Shown: in pieces, positions 8,048 through 14,558 of the stretch
Layout: every line of letters begins with the position of its first letter
Numbering within the stretch: position 1 is the first letter of the stretch
Assembly: GCA_947472115.1 (NCBI GenBank)
Contig: CANIZU010000030.1
Coordinates: 1-14,881 of the forward strand
Reading direction: 5' to 3'
Origin: Flavobacteriales bacterium
GTDB taxonomy: Bacteria > Bacteroidota > Bacteroidia > NS11-12g > UBA955
Length of the DNA: 14,881 bases
Program-made: the position numbers and the translations under genes
The notes under the pieces: model-generated
Seen by the model: the letters and a program-made list of their open reading frames with translations, nothing else
Databases searched by the model: none
What the model was told of the DNA's origin: nothing

Positions 8048-8055
8048 CGAAATTA
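8048..8055 (-). promoter_or_regulatory. Weak candidate -7 element for the yicC operon
   Basis: On the minus strand this reads TAATTTCG, one mismatch from TAnnTTTG, and ends 11 nt before the yicC ATG. No well-spaced TTG was found. It is listed because the divergent 82-nt intergenic region must hold a promoter for the six minus-strand genes unless transcription comes from elsewhere. Confidence 0.3.
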
Positions 8056-8100
8056 ACCCTTAATCAACAATTTTGAATCACCCATCCACCAACAATTAAT

Positions 8101-8108
8101 TAACTTTG
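8101..8108 (+). promoter_or_regulatory. Bacteroidota -7 promoter element for the glutaminyl cyclase operon
   Basis: TAACTTTG matches the Bacteroidota -7 consensus TAnnTTTG exactly and ends 10 nt before the ATG at 8119. A TTG at 8073-8075 could serve as the -33 element, but the spacing of 25 nt is longer than usual. Expected transcription start is about 8112-8116, giving a nearly leaderless mRNA. Confidence 0.6.
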
Positions 8109-8118
8109 TACAACTTTG

Positions 8119-9111
8119 ATGAAAGCACGCGCATTTTTATTCCTCCTTACCGCTACAACTATACTTTTATGGCGATGTGGTGGCAATACCCAAACCCTAG
8201 TTCCCACGGATTCTTCCAACATCGAGGAGGGCATCGTTACTCGCAAAATTTCAGGATTTTCTTCCGACAATGCCTATCAAAATATTGAAAAACAATTGGC
8301 ATTTGGTTTTAGAATTCCTGGTACCGCTGCCCACAAAAAATGTGCAGATTGGCTTTTCAAGGAACTTCAAAACTCCTGCGACACCGCCTATTTCCAAACC
8401 GGCGAAGGCAAAGCACCCAAAGACGGCAAGAAAATACCCATTTACAACATCATCGGTAGCGTAAATCCGCAAGCCAAAAATCGCATGATCATCGCATCGC
8501 ACTGGGACAGTAGACCTTACGCCGACCAAGACGATCAAAAACAAACAGAACCCATCCTCGGAGCAAACGACGGTGCCAGTGGCGTAGGAATTATCCTTGA
8601 ATTGGCGAAAAATCTCAAAACCCAAAAACCCGATTGGGGCATCGATTTCATACTTTTTGATGCCGAAGATCTCGGTATTTCCGAAATAGAAAACTCATTC
8701 TGCCTCGGCAGTCAGTATTGGGGCAAAAACCCGCATATACCCAATTACAAGGCTAGTTTCGGCGTACTTCTAGATATGGTCGGAGGAAACAATGCCCAAT
8801 TTATGTGGGAGGAAAATTCCAACAATTACGCAAACTGGGTCCTTGTCCATACCTGGCAAATTGCTCAAGAATTGGGCTATGAAAATTACTTTCCTTTGAA
8901 ACTCATTGGAGCCATCACAGACGACCACAAATACGTTTATGAGGCCACCAAAATCCCAATGATCGATATTATTCAGTACAACCCCAATAGTGGATTTGCA
9001 CCCTTTTGGCATACCCACGACGATAACATGGATGCCGTGGATAAGCGCACTTTGAACGCCGTTGGGAACACCATGCTCCACCTGATTTTTAATCCACCCG
9101 CCTCATTATGA
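8119..9111 (+). CDS. Glutaminyl-peptide cyclotransferase-like M28 family zinc enzyme (type II glutaminyl cyclase), exported
   Basis: A 330-aa exported enzyme likely to convert N-terminal Gln of proteins to pyroglutamate in the periplasm. M28 zinc-site motifs are visible: SHWDS with H128, GANDGASG with D151, FDAEDLG with E183/D184 (general base and metal ligand), and WHTHDDN with H298. The WHTxDDN form and the 330-aa length fit type II glutaminyl cyclases better than ordinary M28 aminopeptidases. The N-terminus is hydrophobic and ends in LLWRC|GG at Cys20, a weak lipobox (Arg before Cys is atypical), so lipoprotein status is uncertain. ATG at 8119 is preferred over an upstream TTG at 8116. It lies about 10 nt after a TAACTTTG element, implying a very short or absent leader. 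The stop overlaps the bshB1 start (ATGA). Confidence 0.88.
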   Translation: MKARAFLFLLTATTILLWRCGGNTQTLVPTDSSNIEEGIVTRKISGFSSDNAYQNIEKQLAFGFRIPGTAAHKKCADWLFKELQNSCDTAYFQTGEGKAPKDGKKIPIYNIIGSVNPQAKNRMIIASHWDSRPYADQDDQKQTEPILGANDGASGVGIILELAKNLKTQKPDWGIDFILFDAEDLGISEIENSFCLGSQYWGKNPHIPNYKASFGVLLDMVGGNNAQFMWEENSNNYANWVLVHTWQIAQELGYENYFPLKLIGAITDDHKYVYEATKIPMIDIIQYNPNSGFAPFWHTHDDNMDAVDKRTLNAVGNTMLHLIFNPPASL

Positions 9112-9836
9112 GTCAATTCCCAACCCTAAAAATACTGGCTTTCGCTGCCCACCCCGATGATGTTGAATTGGCCGCATCCGGAACCCTAATGAAGCATATC
9201 AATATGGGACATGCCTGCGGAATCATCGACCTAACTCGCGGTGAATTAGGGACCAGAGGCTCTGCCGATTTGCGGGATAAAGAAGCTGCCGAAAGCGCAA
9301 AAATTATGGGATTGGCTGTGCGCGATAACCTGAATCTTGGCGATGGTTTCTTTGAAGAAAATGAAGAAACTTTGATCAAAGTGATTAAAGAAATTCGCAA
9401 ATACAAACCCCAAATCGTGTTGGCCAATGCCGTTTCGGACCGACATCCAGACCATGGCCGTGCCGCATCGCTTGTTTCACGTGCTTGCTTTTTGTCTGGT
9501 CTTCCCAAAATAGTTTGTGATCATGACGGCGAGAACCTTGCTGCGCATCGACCTAAAACAATTTATAATTACATCCAAGATCGCAACATCGGACCCAATT
9601 TAATTGTCGATATTTCCGCTGAATACGAACAGAAAATGGCCGCCATCATGGCATTCAAGAGTCAGTTCTACGATCCAAATAGCCAAGAGCCACAAACGCC
9701 CATTAGCGGACAAGATTTCTTATCCTTTTTGGAGGCCCGAGCCCAAGAATTTGGTCGATTGATAGGCTGCAAATACGGCGAAGGTTTCACCACTGAAAGA
9801 TGCATCGGAACAAGCAATTTACTTGATATTCTGTAA
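9108..9836 (+). CDS. bshB1: Bacillithiol biosynthesis deacetylase BshB1
   Basis: It deacetylates GlcNAc-malate to GlcN-malate, the second step of bacillithiol synthesis, in the cytoplasm. It belongs to the LmbE-like zinc deacetylases. AHPDDVEL is at residues 14-21, with H15, D17 and D18 forming the zinc/catalytic site, and the second motif DRHPDHGRA at 111-119 carries H113, D115 and H116. The 242-aa length is normal, and internal landmarks such as TRGELGTRG and the C-terminal YGEGF are those of BshB1 rather than of generic LmbE proteins. bshA and bshC are not in this window. The gene is translationally coupled to the glutaminyl cyclase gene by an ATGA overlap, but no functional link between the two is obvious. 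Confidence 0.93.
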   Translation: MSQFPTLKILAFAAHPDDVELAASGTLMKHINMGHACGIIDLTRGELGTRGSADLRDKEAAESAKIMGLAVRDNLNLGDGFFEENEETLIKVIKEIRKYKPQIVLANAVSDRHPDHGRAASLVSRACFLSGLPKIVCDHDGENLAAHRPKTIYNYIQDRNIGPNLIVDISAEYEQKMAAIMAFKSQFYDPNSQEPQTPISGQDFLSFLEARAQEFGRLIGCKYGEGFTTERCIGTSNLLDIL

Positions 9837-9858
9837 CAAAAATATCGCCTCTAATTCC

Positions 9859-11238
9859 TTGAAAGGGTGGTCTAAAGTCACTTGGAAAAACTGCATCGCA
9901 GCGCTGTTAGCAATTTTCACATTTGTCTCGGCGAACGCCCAAATCAAAATCGCCGATATCATTGCAAACAAACCCTATGTAATCAATCTCCATCCCACCG
10001 ATACAGGCAAACTGGTTATTTTATTGCCCATGCCCTTCGCAAGTTCTCAGTTCAAACCCGAAGCCTATAAGGTCAAATTGCCCCCCGCCTCAGAAGTTCA
10101 CGCAATTCATCTGGTATACACGCGATACAAACAGTTGGACACTTTCAATCAACCCAAACTCAATCAACGTCGTTTAAACAACCTAAAACTACTTTGGCCC
10201 GATGTTTTCAAACAGAACGATATCGCCTGGAGAGTCTTTGAACAGAAATCACCAAAAACATTGGATGCGGCAGAAAACTGCTATCACGGATTTGTGATTT
10301 ACTTAAAAAACCATCCCCCCAAAGCGGAAACGGAAAAGGAAATTGCCAAAATTGACCGGGTGATAAAAAGCTATAAGGATTCTCAGGTTTGGATCCCCGA
10401 AACCGTCACCTACCGCGTGAGAAGACGTCAAGAGGAAACCGGTTATTACCTCCCTAACAGCCGCGATAAACGCAAAAAGAATGTCAAATTTAGCAGCGGT
10501 GGCATTTGGTTTAGACAAAAGGAATATCGGATGATCAAAGACTCAATTCCATTAAAAAGGATACCCGGACATTATGAAAGAACCGGATTCTTCGACACCT
10601 TTGGTTTGAGAAAAACAGACGAATTCAAAATCCTTACCCGAAAGAATTGGGGTGGGAAATATGCAGTATTGGTGGATGTCACTGGCAGTATGACCCCTTA
10701 CACGGCTCAAGTCATGCTGTGGATGAAGCATTCCAAATCCTGCCTCGAAAACGGAAGAATTGTTTTCTTTAACGATGGCAATGAAGCGCCCGACATGTTA
10801 AAGAGAATCGGCTTTACCGGTGGAATTCACATGGCCGAAACCCATGTTTTTGATACCGCTTATTCCTTGATGAAAACGGCAATGCGGCGAGGTAATGGAG
10901 GCGATTTACCAGAAAACAACATCGAAGCGTTGATTGCTACGCAAAAAAAATGGCCCATGATTGATAGTTTTATCATGATTGCCGACAACAATGCGCCTAT
11001 CAAAGACATCACACTTATCAAACAAGTCACAAAACCTGTGAATATTATCCTTTGCGGTGTGACCGATAAAATTCACCCCCATTATGTTGAACTCGCAGCA
11101 AAATCGGGCGGAAACATTTATACCATCGATGCGGAAATTAGTGGTCTCAACAAACTCAAATTAGGAAGCCGAATTGATGTCGGTCGCTCCGTATTTGAAT
11201 ACAGAAAAGAAGGCCTAATTCGTGTGTTTGACAATTAA
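9859..11238 (+). CDS. Exported von Willebrand factor A domain protein of unknown function
   Basis: A 459-aa secreted protein. No ATG or GTG is available near the 5' end. The TTG at 9859 gives a clean signal peptide (K2, K6 and K10, a hydrophobic core, then ANA|Q28), whereas an alternative TTG at 9823 would add 12 residues and overlap bshB1 by 14 nt. After a ~230-residue N-terminal region that I cannot assign, with a basic stretch around residues 200-210, a VWA domain begins at about 265. DVTGSM at 273-278 is the MIDAS DxxGS motif, followed by TPYTAQVMLW. The following SFIMIADN and IILCGVTDK strands and a terminal AAKSGGNIYTID strand fit the VWA fold. It would bind a divalent cation and a protein ligand outside the cytoplasm; the partner is unknown. 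The next gene starts 12 nt downstream. Confidence 0.8.
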   Translation: MKGWSKVTWKNCIAALLAIFTFVSANAQIKIADIIANKPYVINLHPTDTGKLVILLPMPFASSQFKPEAYKVKLPPASEVHAIHLVYTRYKQLDTFNQPKLNQRRLNNLKLLWPDVFKQNDIAWRVFEQKSPKTLDAAENCYHGFVIYLKNHPPKAETEKEIAKIDRVIKSYKDSQVWIPETVTYRVRRRQEETGYYLPNSRDKRKKNVKFSSGGIWFRQKEYRMIKDSIPLKRIPGHYERTGFFDTFGLRKTDEFKILTRKNWGGKYAVLVDVTGSMTPYTAQVMLWMKHSKSCLENGRIVFFNDGNEAPDMLKRIGFTGGIHMAETHVFDTAYSLMKTAMRRGNGGDLPENNIEALIATQKKWPMIDSFIMIADNNAPIKDITLIKQVTKPVNIILCGVTDKIHPHYVELAAKSGGNIYTIDAEISGLNKLKLGSRIDVGRSVFEYRKEGLIRVFDN

Positions 11239-11250
11239 CGATTGACAGAA

Positions 11251-12282
11251 ATGACAGAGAAACAAACCATTGAAACCGATATTATCATTATAGGCGCTGG
11301 TCCAGTTGGACTTTTCGCAATATTTGAAGCAGGACTCCTCAAATTGCGATGCCATTTGATTGATGTATTGGCGGAACCTGGAGGGCAGTTGACGGAAATT
11401 TATCCAAAAAAACCCATCTACGATATCCCAGGATTTCCAAGCATACTCGCAGGAGACTTGATCACCAATTTGATGGAACAAGCCGCACCCTTTAAACCGG
11501 GATTTACTTTGGGCGAGCGGGCCGAAAGCATCGAACAAACTGCCGAAGGCCATTTCATCGTAACCACCAATTTGGGAACAGTACATAAAGCGCCAAACAT
11601 CGCCATTGCGGGTGGATTGGGCTGCTTTGAACCAAGAAAACCTCCCATCGAAAATCTCTCCGCATTCGAAAATCAAGGCGTGGAATACATCGTCAAAGAC
11701 CCCGAAAAATTTCGCAATAAGCGCATCGTAATTGCCGGTGGTGGAGATTCTGCTTTGGATTGGACGATTTTCTTGAAAGATGTGGCCAGTGAAATCACCA
11801 TGATACATCGAAGAACCCAATTCCGCGGCCATTTGGACTCCGTTCAAAAAGTGATGGACATGGCTTCCAATGGAGAAATAAAATTGATGGTAAACAGCGA
11901 AGTGACAAATTTGGTAGGCGATTACAGTAACCAAGGACTTACTCGCGTGGGTATTACAACCGACGAAAAAGAGGAAGTAACTTGGGTCGATTGCGATTAT
12001 TTTTTGCCATTATTTGGCCTATCGCCCAAACTAGGACCGATCGCCGCATGGGGACTGAACATCAGCAAATCTGCCATCGAAGTAAATACTTTGGATTACA
12101 GCACCAACATTCCAGGCATTTACGCCATTGGAGATGTCAATACGTATCCCGGCAAACTAAAATTGATCCTTTGCGGTTTTCACGAAGCCACACTGATGGT
12201 ACAAAGTGCGTTTAAACGGATCTATCCGGATAAAAACAATGTACTGAAATACACAACCGTTAACGGCATTCAAGGATTCTGA
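11251..12282 (+). CDS. Ferredoxin--NADP+ reductase-like flavoprotein (thioredoxin-reductase fold, YumC type)
   Basis: A 343-aa FAD- and NAD(P)H-binding oxidoreductase expected to pass electrons between NADPH and ferredoxin or flavodoxin. FAD motif GAGPVG is at residues 15-20. GGQLTEIYPKKPIYDIPGFP closely resembles the B. subtilis YumC pattern. The NADPH motif GGGDSALDW is at 163-171, with HRR at 186-188, and a C-terminal YAIGDVNTYPGK FAD contact follows. The CxxC redox pair of true thioredoxin reductases is absent. ATG at 11251 is chosen; a TTG at 11242 would add only MTE, and the two openings form an imperfect 9-nt tandem copy. Bacillithiol disulfide reductase (YpdA/Bdr) was considered because bshB1 is nearby, but the motifs match FNR better. 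The stop overlaps the mtgA start by 1 nt (TGATG). Confidence 0.88.
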   Translation: MTEKQTIETDIIIIGAGPVGLFAIFEAGLLKLRCHLIDVLAEPGGQLTEIYPKKPIYDIPGFPSILAGDLITNLMEQAAPFKPGFTLGERAESIEQTAEGHFIVTTNLGTVHKAPNIAIAGGLGCFEPRKPPIENLSAFENQGVEYIVKDPEKFRNKRIVIAGGGDSALDWTIFLKDVASEITMIHRRTQFRGHLDSVQKVMDMASNGEIKLMVNSEVTNLVGDYSNQGLTRVGITTDEKEEVTWVDCDYFLPLFGLSPKLGPIAAWGLNISKSAIEVNTLDYSTNIPGIYAIGDVNTYPGKLKLILCGFHEATLMVQSAFKRIYPDKNNVLKYTTVNGIQGF

Positions 12283-13040
12283 TGCTGACACTCTTATTAT
12301 TTCGCACCCTTTTTAAATGGATATTTCGTATCATCCTAGCCTTCGTTTCGATATGTCTTTTATGGGTGGTTGCCTACCGATTTATCAATCCCCCCACCAC
12401 CTTACTCATCCAATCGCGCCAAAGTGAATATTCAACTGCCGCACTACAAGAATGGGTGGACTATGATCAAATCGCCGATAATATGAAAATGGCTGTGATC
12501 TGCGGTGAGGACCAACGATTCAAAGACCATATGGGTTTTGATTTTAAAGCCATCGAAAAAGCCATTCAGCACAATATCAAAGGTGGCAAAACCCGAGGCG
12601 CCAGCACAATAAGTCAACAAACAGCCAAAAATGTATTCCTCTGGGAAGGTCGTTCCTGGATCCGAAAAGGACTCGAAGTTTGGTTTACACTGCTGATAGA
12701 AGGACTTTGGAGCAAAGAGCGCATTTTGGAAATCTATCTAAACATCATCGAACTGGGTCCAACCGAAGACAGTTTTTACAGATACAACCAAACTGACAGG
12801 ACATCAGTCAACGAAAACGCAGATGAATCAAACAAAATCCGTCCCATTTTTGGCGTAGAAGCCGCATCGCAATACTACTTCAATAAATCGGCGAGCTCGC
12901 TCACCAAAACACAATCCGCTAAATTGGCCAGCCTTCTGCCATGTCCACGAAGTTGCGGAATGAACAGCGCATTTGCCTTACATCACCGGGCTTTTATCCT
13001 GCGTTGCATGCGCCGATGGGGCAAAAAAATCATGCTGTAA
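12282..13040 (+). CDS. mtgA: Monofunctional biosynthetic peptidoglycan transglycosylase
   Basis: A GT51 glycosyltransferase that polymerises lipid II into glycan strands at the outer face of the inner membrane. The 252-aa protein has an N-terminal membrane anchor at ~10-31. Catalytic motif GEDQRFKDHMGFD at 75-87 contains Glu76. GASTISQQTAKN is at 106-117 and KERILEIYLN at 145-154, all GT51 hallmarks. No penicillin-binding domain follows, which makes it monofunctional. Between ELG (157-159) and FGVEAAS (from 190) there are about 30 polar residues where E. coli MtgA has about three, so there is an in-frame insertion of about 27 residues next to a conserved active-site helix. It is the last gene before a fresh promoter. 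Confidence 0.93.
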   Translation: MLTLLLFRTLFKWIFRIILAFVSICLLWVVAYRFINPPTTLLIQSRQSEYSTAALQEWVDYDQIADNMKMAVICGEDQRFKDHMGFDFKAIEKAIQHNIKGGKTRGASTISQQTAKNVFLWEGRSWIRKGLEVWFTLLIEGLWSKERILEIYLNIIELGPTEDSFYRYNQTDRTSVNENADESNKIRPIFGVEAASQYYFNKSASSLTKTQSAKLASLLPCPRSCGMNSAFALHHRAFILRCMRRWGKKIML

Positions 13041-13071
13041 CGCCCGATTTATCCATTCAGAAAAATTGTCG

Positions 13072-13079
13072 TATTTTTG
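13072..13079 (+). promoter_or_regulatory. Bacteroidota -7 promoter element for efp-speB-cysteine desulfurase
   Basis: TATTTTTG matches TAnnTTTG and ends 13 nt before the efp ATG, in the only sizeable gap (52 nt) of the right-hand plus-strand genes. No clear TTG lies at the expected -33 distance. The implied leader is under about 10 nt. Confidence 0.55.
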
Positions 13080-13092
13080 CCTAAATTAATTT

Positions 13093-13653
13093 ATGGCAAC
13101 CACACAAGACGTATCTGTAGGCAATTTCATTCGCTACAACGGCGAACTCGTTCAAGTGATCGAATGGCAACACCGTACCCCAGGCAATTTGCGCGCTTTC
13201 TATCAAGGAAAAATGCGTCGAGTGAAGGATGGAAAATCTGCTGAAAATCGTTTTCGCAGTGGAGAATCTGTAGAAATCGTCCGCGTGGAAGTGAAAGAAT
13301 TGGCCTATCTCTATGCGGATGGCGATGCTTTTGTTTGTATGGACAATGAGACCTACGATCAAATCACCGTGGCTAAATTCATGTTTGGTGAAGGTGCCAA
13401 ATTCATGAAAGAAGGCGATACCGTTATGATTTCCTTTGAAGGCGAAACCCCGATTTCTGCCGATGCTCCTTCTCATGCCATCGTAGAAATTACTTATACT
13501 GAACCCGGCGTAAAAGGCGATACCGCAACCAATACACTCAAATCCGCAACCACCGAAACAGGTGCCGTGGTGATGGTGCCACTGTTTGTGAATATCGGAG
13601 AAAAAATCAAAGTGGATACCAAAACGGGATCCTATGTTGAACGTGTAAAATAA
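13093..13653 (+). CDS. efp: Elongation factor P, loop-tip Lys/Arg absent
   Basis: EF-P enters the ribosomal E site and relieves stalling at polyproline stretches. The 186-aa protein has the three-domain layout and the usual landmarks YLYADGDAFVCMDNETYDQ, TEPGVKGDTA and a GSYVERVK C-terminus. The domain I loop reads TPGNLRAF at residues 29-36, where E. coli has PGKGQAF. Asn32 therefore replaces the modified Lys34, so lysylation by EpmA is not possible here, and there is no Arg at that tip position for EarP rhamnosylation. From memory, this loop type recurs in some Bacteroidota. ATG at 13093 lies 13 nt after a TATTTTTG element. The speB start is 8 nt past its stop, suggesting co-transcription. 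Confidence 0.96.
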   Translation: MATTQDVSVGNFIRYNGELVQVIEWQHRTPGNLRAFYQGKMRRVKDGKSAENRFRSGESVEIVRVEVKELAYLYADGDAFVCMDNETYDQITVAKFMFGEGAKFMKEGDTVMISFEGETPISADAPSHAIVEITYTEPGVKGDTATNTLKSATTETGAVVMVPLFVNIGEKIKVDTKTGSYVERVK

Positions 13654-13661
13654 TCTCACGG

Positions 13662-14558
13662 ATGCAACCGTTGATGTCAGCCGAGGAAGGTTTTTTGGCC
13701 TTCCCAGAAAAAGAATTAGCCGCCCTGGAAAATGCAAAGGTGGTGATTCAACAAATCCCCTACGAATACTCAAGTTCCTACCTCATGGGATCCGATAAAG
13801 GTCCAGCCGCAATGGTGGAAGCAAGTCATTTCGTGGAATTCTACGACGAAGAAATCGATCGTGAAGCTTATAAGAATTTTGGAATTGCTACCCTGCAACC
13901 CATTGATTTTACTGGCAAAATTGATGCCGATGCCGTAGAACTTATCGCAAACCAAACCCGCGAACTCCTCAATCTAGACAAATTCGTGGTTTCTCTTGGC
14001 TCTGAACACACCGTAACCTACGGTTTTATGCAAGCCTATGCCGAAAAATACCCATCGATAAGTGTGTTGCAAATCGATGCACACAGCGATCTCAGAGCGG
14101 CCTATAACGGAAATCCATACTCACATGCCAGTGTGATGCATCGAATCCACGACATGGGTTTAAATTTGGTTCAAGTGGGTATTCGCGCCCAATGCATCGA
14201 AGAAAGTAATCTGATTAAATCGTCCGATAACATCCACACTTGGTATGCCCATGATTTGTGGGACAACGATGTTTGGATTGATGACTGCATCGACAAACTC
14301 GGTGATGTGGTTTATGTAACGATTGATGCCGATGGTTTCGACCCATCCGTAGCACCCGCAGTAGGCACCGCAGAACCCGGAGGACTGACTTGGATTCAAG
14401 GATGCAAGTTGCTCAGAAGAGTGGCAGAACGCAAAAAAGTAGTGGGTTTCGACATTGTAGAAATCGCACCGCGTGAAAACGATATACTTACCGAGTTTAC
14501 CATGGCAAAATTGTGCTATAAATTCTTGGGATACCTAAATTTAAATGACCGGATATGA
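13662..14558 (+). CDS. speB: Agmatinase (arginase/agmatinase/formiminoglutamase family)
   Basis: A 298-aa binuclear Mn hydrolase of the ureohydrolase family, probably splitting agmatine to putrescine and urea in polyamine synthesis. Metal-binding motifs are GSEH with H116, DAHSD with D139, H141 and D143, and DADGFDP with D222 and D224. The GTAEPGGL segment at 235-242 corresponds to the family's TPEPGG motif. SHASVMHR at 154-161 occupies the substrate-specificity region. Arginase or formiminoglutamase activity is less likely but not excluded. ATG at 13662 is used; a second ATG at 13674 is possible. It follows efp by 8 nt and overlaps the cysteine desulfurase start by 4 nt (ATGA). Confidence 0.88.
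   Translation: MQPLMSAEEGFLAFPEKELAALENAKVVIQQIPYEYSSSYLMGSDKGPAAMVEASHFVEFYDEEIDREAYKNFGIATLQPIDFTGKIDADAVELIANQTRELLNLDKFVVSLGSEHTVTYGFMQAYAEKYPSISVLQIDAHSDLRAAYNGNPYSHASVMHRIHDMGLNLVQVGIRAQCIEESNLIKSSDNIHTWYAHDLWDNDVWIDDCIDKLGDVVYVTIDADGFDPSVAPAVGTAEPGGLTWIQGCKLLRRVAERKKVVGFDIVEIAPRENDILTEFTMAKLCYKFLGYLNLNDRI

Noticed and set aside
11228..11247. Two TTGACA copies resembling a sigma-70 -35 box
   Set aside because: Bacteroidota housekeeping promoters use a different consensus, no -7 element follows, and the gene is 12 nt from its upstream neighbour.
11215..11934. 239-codon open frame antisense to the FNR-like gene
   Set aside because: It lies fully opposite a strongly recognisable flavoprotein, its translation has no recognisable motifs, and it has no promoter of its own. 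It is a shadow frame.
11251..12282. Bacillithiol disulfide reductase (YpdA/Bdr) as the identity of the flavoprotein
   Set aside because: Attractive because bshB1 is in the same operon, but the GGQLTxxYPxKxIYDxxGFP segment and overall pattern match YumC-type ferredoxin-NADP reductase.
12891..12900. GCGAGCTCGC 10-bp palindrome in mtgA
   Set aside because: No loop and a short stem, and it lacks the 9-3-9 architecture of the other two.
13685..13704. GGAAGG...CCTTCC inverted repeat at the start of speB
   Set aside because: A 6-bp arm with an 8-nt loop inside coding sequence; weak and plausible by chance.
13081..13773. 230-codon open frame antisense to efp
   Set aside because: Opposite the conserved efp gene and the speB start. 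The His/Phe-rich translation is typical of an antisense shadow.
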